Of a stretch of 11,529 nucleotides of DNA, positions 1 to 7,360 are shown piece after piece. Under the pieces are notes generated by a model. The model was not told the origin of the DNA, did not search any database, and saw only the letters and a program-made list of their open reading frames with translations. The position numbers and the translations under genes are program-made. The DNA is from Pseudomonadota bacterium. Its GTDB lineage: Bacteria; Pseudomonadota; Alphaproteobacteria; Rickettsiales; SXRF01. Every line of letters starts with the position of its first letter. Positions within the stretch are counted from its first letter, which is position 1. Where the stretch lies: positions 1 through 11,529 of the forward strand of contig JAGWLJ010000018.1 of NCBI GenBank assembly GCA_028873275.1, read 5' to 3'.

Positions 1-91
1 CTGCAGGCTTTATTACAGGCGTTAAATCGCGTTGTAAAACCTTATCACTTATGTTAAAATGCATAATATTTCTTAACTAAGAGGAAGGGTT
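1..91. other. Left-edge leader region, no complete gene
   Basis: This AT-rich stretch carries the promoter and ribosome binding site of the gene starting at 92. One plus-strand frame is open from base 1 to a TAA at 55-57 (18 residues). It could be the tail of a gene lying to the left, but it is too short to judge. No RNA gene or terminator hairpin is visible. Confidence 0.4.
32..60 (+). promoter_or_regulatory. Candidate sigma-70 promoter of the gene at 92
   Basis: A TTGTAA box at 32-37 (4 of 6 matches to TTGACA) is followed after exactly 17 nt by TAAAAT at 55-60 (5 of 6 matches to TATAAT). Transcription would start near 67, leaving a leader of about 25 nt that contains the purine-rich GAGGAAGG ribosome binding site at 81-88. 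The spacing is ideal, but the assignment rests on consensus matching alone. Confidence 0.5.
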
Positions 92-706
92 ATGCAGCAG
101 GACGCTTCTAACAGCATGAATGGCACGGTGGACGGGCATAAAGATATCACATCTTTTGGGGATGGTGTGACACGAACCAGGCTAAACATTAAAAACGAAC
201 GCATTGCGGCTGAATTCAACGAAACTCTCCAAACTAAAATAGCGCAAAAAGACCATATTCCGGGCGAAGAAGCGAGATATGGCATTAGGGATTTTTTTCC
301 CGCGCGCAATCATCATCAAGCCATTTATTCCCCGGGCACCATCAAATACCGCGCTACGGGAAAAGAACGCCCCGTCCTGACCATTGCTTATGCTGATGCC
401 AAGGATTCTGCCATCGGCGATGCGCTGCAAACGATTAAAGCATTGGCGCGAACATGGCGCGACATGGGGCTTGAGATTATCCCGCAGGAGGTCAATGGGA
501 AGAAATATGAGATAGGCCACCGCCATGGACGTGAAAATGAACCGGGTAGTTTTCGTATTACCCTTGCACCCAAGGAAGGAGATGCAAAAAGCCTCGCTGT
601 ATTCGAATGGCTGAAGAGCGAATTTAAGAATAACCAGGTAGCCAGATGGCAAGCGAGAGTTGAGGCCAGCCGCGATACAGCCGTGTCAGGACGCTCGCAC
701 GGCTAG
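92..706 (+). CDS. Hypothetical protein, 204 aa, unknown family
   Basis: I do not recognise this protein. The start at 92 is well supported: GAGGAAGG lies a few bases upstream and a consensus-like promoter lies before it. The first 50 or so residues are polar and probably flexible. The middle and C-terminal part (about residues 85-190) alternates hydrophobic strands and amphipathic helices, for example RPVLTIAYAD, then a helix with ALQTIKALARTWRDMGLEI, then a KKYEIGHRHGR segment. This looks like a small soluble alpha/beta domain. There is no signal peptide, membrane segment or cysteine pair. By eye the base composition is less GC-rich than the flanking housekeeping genes. Its stop codon overlaps the stop of the convergent acyltransferase gene by 4 nt. 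It is probably a lineage-restricted orphan. An antisense frame (182-652) exists but lacks comparable start signals. Confidence 0.75.
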   Translation: MQQDASNSMNGTVDGHKDITSFGDGVTRTRLNIKNERIAAEFNETLQTKIAQKDHIPGEEARYGIRDFFPARNHHQAIYSPGTIKYRATGKERPVLTIAYADAKDSAIGDALQTIKALARTWRDMGLEIIPQEVNGKKYEIGHRHGRENEPGSFRITLAPKEGDAKSLAVFEWLKSEFKNNQVARWQARVEASRDTAVSGRSHG

Positions 707-1383
707 GCATTCCCAACCGAATATTTGAGCCTGAGCACGATTTCCTGAAGGTAGTTGACGTTGACCTTCTCCGGCGGTATGGGCGCGCCGCAGATGACAT
801 CCACCCTGCGCCCGCGCCACTGGCGCGGCCACCAGCGCAGTGCGGCCTTCATGTATTTCCGGCTGAACACGCTGCCCCACATGCCGCAGATGGCGATGGG
901 CACCACCGGCACAGCGTCGCGCCGGATAATCCACTCGATGCCGGGGCGGAAGCGGCCCAGGCTGCCGGTAAAGGTCAGGAAGCCCTCGGGGAAGATGCAG
1001 ATGGCGTCGCCCGCCCTCAGCCCGGCCGAAATTTCATCGAATGCCGCCTCAACGCTCTTGCGGTTGGGGGCGATGGGAATGGCGCGCCCCAGTTTCATGA
1101 TGTAATGCACGCCGGGCAGGTTATAGATATCCTCATCGATCAGGTAGCGCACAATCCGGTTGCAGCCCGCATCGATCAGTGGGCCGTCGATATAGGACAC
1201 GTGGTTGCTGATCAGCACCACCGGGCCGGTGGCCGGGATATTCTCGAAGCCAATATAGCGCGGGCGATAGATTTTACGGGTCAGGCCGTGGATGAGAGTG
1301 CGGTAGAGGGGCTTGGGATCAAAGGAGAATTTTATGGCTGGAAGCCAGCGTTTGGTCATGGCGCTCACGGCAATAGCCCGCAT
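703..1383 (-). CDS. 1-acyl-glycerol-phosphate acyltransferase family protein (PlsC/Aas-like LPLAT)
   Basis: This is a membrane-associated lysophospholipid acyltransferase of 226 aa. The family transfers acyl chains to lysophospholipids or glycerol phosphates at the inner membrane. The catalytic HX4D motif is NHVSYID (His61, Asp66), FPEG is at 131-134, and VPVVPIAI follows the glycerophosphate-binding region. The stretch FRPGIEWIIRR...CGMWGSVFSR is closer to the acyltransferase domain of Aas-type 2-acylglycerophosphoethanolamine acyltransferases than to classical PlsC, so lysophospholipid reacylation is as likely as de novo phosphatidate synthesis. I chose the ATG at 1383 because AAGGGG (1395-1390) lies 6 nt upstream; an in-frame GTG at 1404 would add 7 residues but has no better site. 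The gene is monocistronic, divergent from rpsP, and its stop overlaps that of the convergent orphan gene. Confidence 0.85.
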   Translation of the reverse strand: MRAIAVSAMTKRWLPAIKFSFDPKPLYRTLIHGLTRKIYRPRYIGFENIPATGPVVLISNHVSYIDGPLIDAGCNRIVRYLIDEDIYNLPGVHYIMKLGRAIPIAPNRKSVEAAFDEISAGLRAGDAICIFPEGFLTFTGSLGRFRPGIEWIIRRDAVPVVPIAICGMWGSVFSRKYMKAALRWWPRQWRGRRVDVICGAPIPPEKVNVNYLQEIVLRLKYSVGNA

Positions 1384-1389
1384 CTTATA

Positions 1390-1408
1390 CCCCTTTATAA
1401 CCACTATA
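1390..1408 (-). promoter_or_regulatory. Candidate extended -10 promoter and RBS of the acyltransferase gene
   Basis: On the minus strand TATAGT (1408-1403) is preceded by TGG, giving a TGnTATAGT extended -10 element. No good -35 box sits 16-18 nt upstream. Transcription from it would begin near 1396, leaving a leader of about 13 nt that starts just before the AAGGGG ribosome binding site (1395-1390). If real, it rules out the GTG at 1404 as the start codon. Weak evidence from consensus matching. Confidence 0.3.
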
Positions 1409-1419
1409 CCATTTTCTTC

Positions 1420-1448
1420 TTTACCAACCTAGGGAATCCTGCTACAAA
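1420..1448 (+). promoter_or_regulatory. Candidate promoter of the rpsP-rimM-trmD-rplS operon
   Basis: TTTACC (1420-1425, 4 of 6) and TACAAA (1443-1448, 4 of 6) are separated by 17 nt. Transcription would begin near 1455, giving a leader of about 30 nt that includes the AAGGA ribosome binding site (1475-1479) before the rpsP ATG. The 100-nt gap to the divergent acyltransferase start must hold the promoter of this operon, but the boxes are only moderate matches. No leader hairpin or riboswitch was seen. Confidence 0.35.
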
Positions 1449-1483
1449 GCGCGCCCTTAAACTGTTTTTGTTGCAAGGAAACC

Positions 1484-1837
1484 ATGCCGACCACGATCCG
1501 CCTCTCCCGCGCCGGGACCCATAAACGCCCCTATTATCGCATTGTCGTTACCAGCTCGCGCAGCCCGCGTGACAGTAAATTCATTGAAAGAATAGGAACT
1601 TACAACCCTCTTCTTGGCCAGGAAGACCCCAAACGCGTCACCATCGACGCGGAGCGCGCCAAATACTGGCTCTCGGTCGGCGCCCAGATATCCAGCCGCG
1701 TGCACGGCTTCTTCAACAAGGCCGGGATTGTGGACACCAAGCCGGCCCAGCGCGCCGCCCGCAAGCCCCGCAAGGATAAGGGTGGCGAAGGTGCCGCGCC
1801 TGCCGCTGAGGGTACTGCCGCTCCCGCGGCTGCTTAA
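1484..1837 (+). CDS. rpsP: 30S ribosomal protein S16
   Basis: Small-subunit ribosomal protein that binds 16S rRNA and supports 30S assembly. The N-terminal 80 residues match S16 throughout: IRLSRAGTHKRPYYRIVV, then SRSPRDSKFIERIGTYNPLL, then the AERAKYWLSVGAQ helix near residues 58-70. The protein has 117 aa, against about 82 in Escherichia coli. The extra part is a basic stretch (KPAQRAARKPRKDK) followed by an Ala/Pro/Gly tail; low-complexity extensions of this kind are common in alphaproteobacterial S16. AAGGA at 1475-1479 sets the ATG at 1484. It is first in the operon, with rimM 17 nt downstream. Confidence 0.97.
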   Translation: MPTTIRLSRAGTHKRPYYRIVVTSSRSPRDSKFIERIGTYNPLLGQEDPKRVTIDAERAKYWLSVGAQISSRVHGFFNKAGIVDTKPAQRAARKPRKDKGGEGAAPAAEGTAAPAAA

Positions 1838-1854
1838 GCCATTCCAGGCCGTAA

Positions 1855-2370
1855 ATGACGCGGCCCAATCTTATTAAAATCGGCATTATTGTCGCCCCGC
1901 ATGGAATACGCGGAGAAGTGAAGCTCAGGAGCCTTGCCGATCCTCCTGAAGCTATATTTTCCTGTGGCGAGTTGTCGGATGCTGGGAAGAAGCGCCGTTT
2001 CCGGCTGGCGCATAAGGGTATATCGGGACAGGTTTTCATTGCCGCTATCGAGGGAATCACCGAGCGCAATGCGGCAGAACTGCTCAAAGGCACCGAATTA
2101 TTCGCTGCCGCAGCCAGGCTGCCCGAACGCAAACCCAACCAATGGTATTACCGCGAGCTGACCGGCATCGAGGCGCGGCTGGCCGATGGTAAGCCCTATG
2201 GCAAAATAACGCAGGTGTATAATTTCGGCGCGGGCGATATCGTGGAGATCGAGCTGGAAAGCGGCAAAATGGAAATGCTGCCGTTCAAAGCGCCCTTTGT
2301 CGGAGAGGTGAGGGCGGAGGAGGGGTATGTCGTAGTCTTCCCGCCGGATTATGAGGAGGAAAAGGAATGA
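1855..2370 (+). CDS. rimM: Ribosome maturation factor RimM
   Basis: RimM is a cytoplasmic assembly factor that binds S19 in the 30S head and helps 16S rRNA processing. The 171-aa protein has the N-terminal RimM beta-barrel with its signature IVAPHGIRGEVKL (residues 12-24) and a C-terminal PRC-barrel from about residue 97 (WYYRELTGIEARLADGK, then the conserved GDIVEIE and MLPF). Length is normal for the family. The ribosome binding site is poor (only CAGG near 1846-1849), so translation may depend on ribosomes arriving from rpsP. Its TGA overlaps the trmD ATG as ATGA, the usual sign of translational coupling. Confidence 0.96.
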   Translation: MTRPNLIKIGIIVAPHGIRGEVKLRSLADPPEAIFSCGELSDAGKKRRFRLAHKGISGQVFIAAIEGITERNAAELLKGTELFAAAARLPERKPNQWYYRELTGIEARLADGKPYGKITQVYNFGAGDIVEIELESGKMEMLPFKAPFVGEVRAEEGYVVVFPPDYEEEKE

Positions 2371-3095
2371 ATGCCTCCCCAGTGTTTTCGGCTATTGTCC
2401 TGACCCTGTTTCCCGAGATGTTCCCCGGCCCGCTAGGGCATTCGCTGGCAGGGAAGGCGCTGGAAAAAGGACTGTGGTCACTTGAAGCCATGGATATTCG
2501 CGACTTTGCCCATGACCGGTACCGAACCGTCGATGATAGACCCTATGGCGGCGGCACCGGCATGGTGATGAAGCCGGATGTGGTGGACGAGGCGGTGGAG
2601 GCGGCAAAACGCTTGCTGCCGGAGGCAACGGTTATTTATTTCAGCCCGCGCGGGACCCCGATTACGCAAAAATTGGCGCAGGATATGGTATTTTCAAATG
2701 GATCCCCGCTTTCGCGGGGATTGATACTCCTCTGCGGCCGGTTCGAGGGAGTGGATCAGCGGGTGATCGAGCATCACGACATGCTGGAAGTCTCCCTGGG
2801 CGATTTCGTGCTTTCCGGCGGGGAAATCGCCGCCATGGCCCTGCTGGACGCCTGCGTGCGGCTGCTGCCGGGGGTGACCAAGGAAGGGGCGGTGCGCGAG
2901 GAAAGTTTCGCCCCCCTGTCAGAATATGCTGGACTGCTTGAATATCCTCATTATACTAGGCCGCCTTTATGGAAGGGCAGGCCGGTGCCTGAGATGCTGC
3001 TTTCCGGCAACCACGAGCATATCCGCAGGTGGCGGCTGGAGCAGGCAAGACAACTGACGGCGGCCCGGCGCCCCGATTTGATGAAGAAGGATTAG
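2367..3095 (+). CDS. trmD: tRNA (guanine37-N1)-methyltransferase TrmD
   Basis: SPOUT-family enzyme that uses S-adenosylmethionine to make m1G37 in tRNAs with a G36-G37 sequence, preventing +1 frameshifting. The knot-forming motifs are present: FPEMF near the N-terminus, PYGGGTGM (59-66), [16 protein letters not shown] (121-132) and [11 protein letters not shown] (143-153), followed by [10 protein letters not shown] and the C-terminal [14 protein letters not shown] helix. The enzyme has 242 aa. Two oddities: about six extra residues before LLCGRFEG (residues 112-118, encoded by a perfect inverted repeat), and Glu179 in the EESF segment, where I recall Asp169 in the gamma-proteobacterial enzymes. 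AGGAGG precedes the start, which overlaps rimM by 4 nt. Confidence 0.97.
   Translation: MNASPVFSAIVLTLFPEMFPGPLGHSLAGKALEKGLWSLEAMDIRDFAHDRYRTVDDRPYGGGTGMVMKPDVVDEAVEAAKRLLPEATVIYFSPRGTPITQKLAQDMVFSNGSPLSRGLILLCGRFEGVDQRVIEHHDMLEVSLGDFVLSGGEIAAMALLDACVRLLPGVTKEGAVREESFAPLSEYAGLLEYPHYTRPPLWKGRPVPEMLLSGNHEHIRRWRLEQARQLTAARRPDLMKKD
2702..2721. repeat. Perfect inverted repeat inside trmD
   Basis: ATCCCCGC (2702-2709), loop TTTC (2710-2713) and GCGGGGAT (2714-2721) form a perfect 8-bp stem with a 4-nt loop. A G-T pair extends it, and two further A-T pairs lie beyond one mismatch. It is read in frame as GSPLSRG (residues 112-118) and coincides with a local length increase of about six residues relative to TrmD proteins I recall. 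The arm sequence resembles short dispersed palindromes of the TGGATCCCCGC type found in many proteobacterial genomes. I saw no second copy in this window. The hairpin is certain; its origin as an inserted repeat is inferred. Confidence 0.7.
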
Positions 3096-3099
3096 GACC

Positions 3100-3483
3100 A
3101 TGAATACATTGCAGAAATTAGAGCATGCGCAGATGAAAAAGCTGGCCGAGGGCAAGCGCCTGGACAGCTTCACCCACGGCGACACCGTGCGCGTCAACGT
3201 GCGCATCGTAGAAGGCAACAGCGAGCGTATTCAGGCGTTCGAAGGCCTCGTCATCGGCATAAAAAACGCCGGCGCACGCTCCGCCTTCACCGTCCGCAAG
3301 ATCAGCCATGGCGAAGGCGTCGAGCGCGTATTTCCGCTCTATAGCCCGCGCGTCGACAGCGTCGAGCTGGTGCGCAAGGGCACCGTCCGCCGCGCCAAGC
3401 TGTATTACCTGCGCGGCCTGACCGGCAAAGCGGCGAGGATTACGGAGAAAAAGGAAGAGGCGCAGGAATCGCAGAGCGATTAA
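3100..3483 (+). CDS. rplS: 50S ribosomal protein L19
   Basis: Large-subunit protein at the 30S-50S interface. The 127-aa sequence carries the L19 pattern: an N-terminal helix ([13 protein letters not shown]), [21 protein letters not shown], then FEGLVIG, the SFT-like AFTVRKIS segment, [13 protein letters not shown], and the family-defining [18 protein letters not shown] (about 98-115), followed by a charged tail. A purine-rich AAGGATTAGGA immediately upstream, partly within the trmD stop region, sets the ATG at 3100, 4 nt after the trmD stop. It closes the ribosomal operon and is followed after 7 nt by a convergent gene on the opposite strand. No intrinsic terminator is obvious. Confidence 0.97.
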   Translation: MNTLQKLEHAQMKKLAEGKRLDSFTHGDTVRVNVRIVEGNSERIQAFEGLVIGIKNAGARSAFTVRKISHGEGVERVFPLYSPRVDSVELVRKGTVRRAKLYYLRGLTGKAARITEKKEEAQESQSD

Positions 3484-3490
3484 TTCCGGA

Positions 3491-4183
3491 TTAGCGTTCT
3501 TTGCTGAAGGCTTTCGGCAGGGTATTCTTCAGGATATGCTCCACGGTTTGCGCGTTCTGAATCCCTAAGCTCAAGACCCAATCGCCCGGCACCATAGTGC
3601 GCGGTGGTATACCACGTTCAGTTTCTACCTGCGTCTGGTGCTTCAGCCAATCATCAATTTCCATTCTGGTGGTTGCCCTGCTCGGGCGTAACGCTATCCC
3701 TACGCCAAATTCTTGTTTGGCACGAGTTGATGCATCAGCAGGTTCGGGAAGTACTGCTTCCACCACGTGACTGTAGTACGGCGAATCAAGCACGTGTTTC
3801 CACGGCACGCCTGTTAAATGCGTAAGAACATACTCTGGTTCGTCCTGCGTAATGGGCCGATGTGTCTCTCCATTGGGCTTTTCTGTTGAGCGGATAGCCA
3901 TACCGTAGGCGACAGGCAGGAGCGATTTGACCGGAGTGGACGCGGAAATCAGAACGGATACCTGGGTGGCATTTCTATCGAGCTTCTGAGAGGGCAGGAA
4001 GTTTACTCCGGCACATACCGCCAGATCGCCAAAACGGTTTAATTGCTCGAATTGCTTTTTATCATCAAGGTCGAAAGAAAGGGAAATTCCGGCCTGATTG
4101 GCCATAACCCGGTCCTTGCCCAATCCCTCAGTGAACCATCTTTCTACTTGTTGCCAGTATTGCCTGATATGGGATTCTTTCAT
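3491..4183 (-). CDS. Hypothetical protein, 230 aa, unknown family
   Basis: I do not recognise this protein. The reading frame stays open far upstream into leuC on the antisense strand, but that part is a shadow. The ATG at 4183, in the rplS-leuC gap and preceded by a weak AAGAAAGA purine stretch, gives a credible 230-aa product; a TTG nine codons upstream is an alternative. The start MKESHIRQYWQQVERWFTEGL is amphipathic helix. The rest mixes strands such as GISLSFDLDD and TQVSVLISAS with loops. Two aromatic or Trp-rich turns (GVPWKHVLDSPYYSHVVEA and VPGDWVLSLG) may belong to a compact fold. No signal peptide, transmembrane segment, or metal-binding Cys/His cluster is seen. Its base composition is nearer to the orphan at 92 than to the flanking operons, by eye. 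It interrupts the rplS-leuC succession on the other strand. Confidence 0.72.
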   Translation of the reverse strand: MKESHIRQYWQQVERWFTEGLGKDRVMANQAGISLSFDLDDKKQFEQLNRFGDLAVCAGVNFLPSQKLDRNATQVSVLISASTPVKSLLPVAYGMAIRSTEKPNGETHRPITQDEPEYVLTHLTGVPWKHVLDSPYYSHVVEAVLPEPADASTRAKQEFGVGIALRPSRATTRMEIDDWLKHQTQVETERGIPPRTMVPGDWVLSLGIQNAQTVEHILKNTLPKAFSKER

Positions 4184-4255
4184 TGCAATTTGGTCTTTCT
4201 TATCGCACAATCTGCCTCTTCCATTAAAATTAGCAGAAGTTAATCTTACGTCAAT
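4184..4255. promoter_or_regulatory. Divergent gap holding the leuC promoter
   Basis: These 72 nt separate the start of the minus-strand orphan gene from the leuC ATG. They are AT-rich and contain -10-like hexamers (TAAAAT at 4225-4230, CACAAT at 4206-4211 with TTGCAA 17 nt upstream at 4183-4188), none forming a convincing pair. There is no room for a leucine-rich leader peptide and attenuator, so classical leu attenuation is unlikely. leuC has no strong Shine-Dalgarno sequence here. Confidence 0.3.
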
Positions 4256-5665
4256 ATGCCTCGCACCCTTTACGATAAAATCTGGGAATCGCATCTTGTT
4301 CACCAGCAGGACGACGGCACCTGCCTGATGTATGTCGACCGGCACCTCGTGCATGAGGTGACCAGCCCGCAGGCTTTTGAGGGGCTGCGTGCCAGCGGCC
4401 GCAAGGTGCATCGCCCGCACGCCACGCTGGCCGTGCCCGACCACAACGTGCCCACCACGCCGGAGCGCAAGCAGGGCATCATCAAGGACGAAACCTCGCG
4501 TATTCAGGTGGAGACGCTGAAACAAAACTGCAAGGAGTTCGGCGTTACCTATTTCGGCATGAACGACAAGCGCCAGGGCATCGTGCACATTGTAGGCCCC
4601 GAGGAGGGCTTCACCCAGCCGGGCATGACCATTGTCTGCGGTGATTCGCATACCAGCACGCACGGCGCGTTCGGCGCGCTGGCCTTCGGCATCGGCACCA
4701 GCGAGGTCGAGCACGTGCTGGCCACGCAGACGCTGATCCAGCGTCATGCAAAGAACATGCTGGTGCGTGTGGACGGAAAACTGACGCTGGGCGTGACAGC
4801 CAAGGACATAACGCTTGCCGTCATCGGAAAAATCGGGACGGCGGGCGGCACCGGCTATGTCATCGAGTATGCGGGAGAGGCGATTCGCTCCCTCTCCATG
4901 GAAGGCCGCATGACGGTATGCAACATGTCGATCGAGGCGGGAGCGCGCGCCGGGCTGATCGCGCCGGATGAAACCACCTTCGCCTATATCAAGGGCCGCC
5001 CGATGGCGCCTAAAGGAGCCGAGTGGGACAAGGCGGTGGCGTATTGGAAAACCTTGCCGTCCGACGCAGGCGCGCATTACGATGCGGTGATTACGCTGAG
5101 CGCGCAGGATATCTCGCCGCAGGTAACCTGGGGCACCAGCCCCGAGCAGGTGCTACCGATCACCGCTAGCGTGCCTGATCCACAGCAGGAAAGCGATGAG
5201 GCGAAGAAGAAAAATATCGAGCGCGCTATCGAATATATGGGCCTGACACCGGGCATGAAGCTGACCGATGTGCCGGTGGATAAGATTTTCATCGGTTCCT
5301 GCACCAACGGCCGCATTGAGGATCTGCGTGAGGCGGCGAAGCTGGCGCAGGGCCGGCATGTGGCCAAAAGCATCAAACTGGCCATGGTGGTGCCGGGCTC
5401 CGGCCTGGTCAAGGAGCAGGCAGAAAAGGAAGGGCTCGATAAGATTTTTCTCGATGCCGGCTTCGAGTGGCGCGAGCCGGGTTGCTCGATGTGCCTGGCC
5501 ATGAATGCCGATAGGCTGGAGCCGGGCGAGCGCTGCGCTTCCACCTCCAACCGCAATTTCGAGGGCAGGCAGGGCCGGGGCGGCCGTACCCATCTGGTCA
5601 GCCCGGCCATGGCCGTAGCGGCGGCGGTGACGGGAAAGCTGACAGATGTGAGAGGGATGGAGTAA
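4256..5665 (+). CDS. leuC: 3-isopropylmalate dehydratase large subunit LeuC
   Basis: LeuC pairs with LeuD to isomerise 2-isopropylmalate to 3-isopropylmalate in leucine biosynthesis, using a [4Fe-4S] cluster in the aconitase fold. The 469-aa length is typical. The N-terminus [12 protein letters not shown] is characteristic, followed by [20 protein letters not shown] and then [13 protein letters not shown]. The cluster ligands are Cys349 in [12 protein letters not shown], and Cys410 and Cys413 in [11 protein letters not shown]. The [10 protein letters not shown] motif closes the active site and the end ([19 protein letters not shown]) is standard. The start at 4256 matches the conserved N-terminus, although the ribosome binding site is weak. 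Its TAA shares one base with the leuD ATG (TAATG). Confidence 0.97.
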   Translation: MPRTLYDKIWESHLVHQQDDGTCLMYVDRHLVHEVTSPQAFEGLRASGRKVHRPHATLAVPDHNVPTTPERKQGIIKDETSRIQVETLKQNCKEFGVTYFGMNDKRQGIVHIVGPEEGFTQPGMTIVCGDSHTSTHGAFGALAFGIGTSEVEHVLATQTLIQRHAKNMLVRVDGKLTLGVTAKDITLAVIGKIGTAGGTGYVIEYAGEAIRSLSMEGRMTVCNMSIEAGARAGLIAPDETTFAYIKGRPMAPKGAEWDKAVAYWKTLPSDAGAHYDAVITLSAQDISPQVTWGTSPEQVLPITASVPDPQQESDEAKKKNIERAIEYMGLTPGMKLTDVPVDKIFIGSCTNGRIEDLREAAKLAQGRHVAKSIKLAMVVPGSGLVKEQAEKEGLDKIFLDAGFEWREPGCSMCLAMNADRLEPGERCASTSNRNFEGRQGRGGRTHLVSPAMAVAAAVTGKLTDVRGME

Positions 5666-6279
5666 TGCAGAAATTCACCACCCTCACCGCCATCGCCGCG
5701 CCGCTGATGATCGACAATGTCGATACCGACATGATCATCCCCAAGCAATTCCTAAAAACCATCAAGCGCACCGGCCTGAAGGAAGGGTTATTTTATGAAA
5801 TGCGCTATGATGTGAGCGGAAAGAAAAATGACGCTTTCGTGCTGCACCGATCACCTTATGACAAGGCGCAGATTCTTGTTTCCGGCGCTAATTTCGGTTG
5901 CGGCTCCAGCCGTGAGCATGCGCCCTGGGCGCTCCTGGATTTCGGCATACGCTGCGTCATCGCTCCGTCCTTCGCTGATATCTTTTTCAACAACTGCTTC
6001 AAGAACGGCATTCTGCCGGTGATATTGCCCAAGGACAGCATCGCGCAACTGGCGCGCGCCGCCGAGGCGGGCAAACCTGTCAACGTCGATCTGGAAAAAC
6101 AGACGGTGCAGGCCGAGGGGCAAAATATTCCGGCGTACCGCTTCGACATCGAACCCTTCCGCAAGCATTGCCTGCTGAACGGGCTGGATGATATCGGGCT
6201 GACACTGCAGAAGCTCGATGCCATTGCATCTTACGAGGTAAAACAACAACAGCAGATGTCGTGGTTATATGCCGAGTAA
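5665..6279 (+). CDS. leuD: 3-isopropylmalate dehydratase small subunit LeuD
   Basis: The swivel-domain partner of LeuC, 204 aa, normal for the proteobacterial small subunit. Diagnostic stretches are the N-terminal [17 protein letters not shown], the substrate-binding [19 protein letters not shown] (from residue 77; Cys79, Ser81-82, Arg83) and [19 protein letters not shown]. The C-terminal third ([17 protein letters not shown]) is also conserved. It starts inside the leuC stop codon, so translational coupling fits the 1:1 subunit requirement. Its 3' end overlaps leuB by 11 nt. Confidence 0.97.
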   Translation: MQKFTTLTAIAAPLMIDNVDTDMIIPKQFLKTIKRTGLKEGLFYEMRYDVSGKKNDAFVLHRSPYDKAQILVSGANFGCGSSREHAPWALLDFGIRCVIAPSFADIFFNNCFKNGILPVILPKDSIAQLARAAEAGKPVNVDLEKQTVQAEGQNIPAYRFDIEPFRKHCLLNGLDDIGLTLQKLDAIASYEVKQQQQMSWLYAE

Positions 6280-7360
6280 ACACATCCTCCTTCTTCCCGG
6301 CGACGGCATCGGCCCCGAAGTGGTCGCCGAAACGGAAAAGGTCATCGGTTGGTTCAGCCAGCACGGGCCGGTAAAATTCACCACCAGCATGGCATTTATC
6401 GGCGGCAGCGCCTATGATGCCACCGGCACGCCGTTTCCCGACGAGACGCTTGCCAAAGCCAGGAAAGCAGACGCTATCCTGCTGGGCGCGGTCGGCGGCC
6501 CGAAATGGGAAGGCCTGCCTTACGGCTCACGCCCGGAACGCGGTCTTCTGGGGCTGCGCAAGGAGCTGGGCTTATTTGCCAATTTGCGTCCCGCCTTGTG
6601 CTATGACGCGCTGGCCGATGCTTCGACGCTCAAGCGGGACGTTGTGGCCGGCCTTGATATCATCATCGTGCGCGAGCTGACAGGCGGGATTTATTTCGGC
6701 CAGCCGAGAGGGGTTGAGCAGCTTCCGGACGGCACACGCCGGGGCTTCAACACCGAAGTTTATACCAGCCCCGAAGTGACCCGCATTGCCCGCGTTGCCT
6801 TCGAGCTGGCGAAGAAACGCCAACGGCGTGTCTGCTCGGTGGACAAGGCCAACGTGCTTGAATGCACGGAAATGTGGCGCGAAGAGGTTATCGCCGTCCA
6901 TAAGGAAAGCTACCGCGATGTCGATCTCTCACATATGTATGTCGACAACGCCGCCATGCAGCTGGTGCGCAATCCCAAGCAGTTTGACGTGATAGTCACC
7001 ACCAATATGTTCGGCGACATTCTCTCGGATATCGCTTCTCAGCTCACGGGGTCGCTGGGCATGCTTCCCTCGGCCTCGATGGGTGAGCCAGGAACACCGG
7101 GAGTATTTGAGCCGGTGCACGGCTCGGCGCCGGATATCGCCGGCAAAGGTATCGCTAACCCGATCGCGACCATTCTTTCCTTTGCCATGATGCTGAAATA
7201 TTCCTTCGAGCTGGTGCAGGAAGCGCACCATCTGGAGCGGGCGGTGATGCACGTGCTCGATCAGGGCCTGCGCACGGCCGATATCATGCAGCCCGGCATG
7301 ACCAGAGTAGGGACCGGTGAAATGGGCGATGCTATTGTGAAGGCGCTCGGCCCGAACTGA
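6269..7360 (+). CDS. leuB: 3-isopropylmalate dehydrogenase LeuB
   Basis: NAD-dependent oxidative decarboxylation of 3-isopropylmalate to 2-oxoisocaproate, the step after LeuCD, in the cytoplasm. The 363-aa protein is full length. GDGIGPEV (11-18) opens the fold. The substrate and metal site is visible in the [14 protein letters not shown] loop, the VDNAAMQLV helix and [18 protein letters not shown] (Asp250 and Asp254 as metal ligands). The NAD-binding loop is [15 protein letters not shown] (from His284). The start lies in the end of leuD with no clear Shine-Dalgarno sequence, so reinitiation from leuD is likely. The last 29 nt overlap a convergent gene. leuA is not in the window. Confidence 0.97.
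   Translation: MPSKHILLLPGDGIGPEVVAETEKVIGWFSQHGPVKFTTSMAFIGGSAYDATGTPFPDETLAKARKADAILLGAVGGPKWEGLPYGSRPERGLLGLRKELGLFANLRPALCYDALADASTLKRDVVAGLDIIIVRELTGGIYFGQPRGVEQLPDGTRRGFNTEVYTSPEVTRIARVAFELAKKRQRRVCSVDKANVLECTEMWREEVIAVHKESYRDVDLSHMYVDNAAMQLVRNPKQFDVIVTTNMFGDILSDIASQLTGSLGMLPSASMGEPGTPGVFEPVHGSAPDIAGKGIANPIATILSFAMMLKYSFELVQEAHHLERAVMHVLDQGLRTADIMQPGMTRVGTGEMGDAIVKALGPN

Noticed and set aside
1384..1404. GTG start at 1404 for the acyltransferase
   Set aside because: It overlaps the candidate -10 box and has no ribosome binding site, whereas AAGGGG is 6 nt upstream of the ATG at 1383.
755..1483. Two plus-strand frames (755-1105 and 1105-1524) antisense to the acyltransferase
   Set aside because: The acyltransferase motifs on the minus strand are unambiguous, and the plus-strand frames show no domain or start signal.
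3505..3525. Hairpin GCTGAA/TTCGGC just after rplS as a terminator for the ribosomal operon
   Set aside because: The stem is six pairs including a wobble, sits inside the convergent gene, and lacks a T-run.
4184..5077. Upstream extension of the minus-strand orphan gene, giving a 528-codon open frame antisense to leuC
   Set aside because: The extra 298 codons lie antisense to highly conserved leuC sequence and read as low-complexity Arg/His/Gly-rich protein typical of GC-rich shadow frames. A start at 4183 in the intergenic gap is more plausible.
5077..5748. 223-codon minus-strand frame antisense to leuC/leuD
   Set aside because: It mirrors conserved leu genes, has no recognisable motifs, and contains Ser/Pro/Arg-rich shadow composition.
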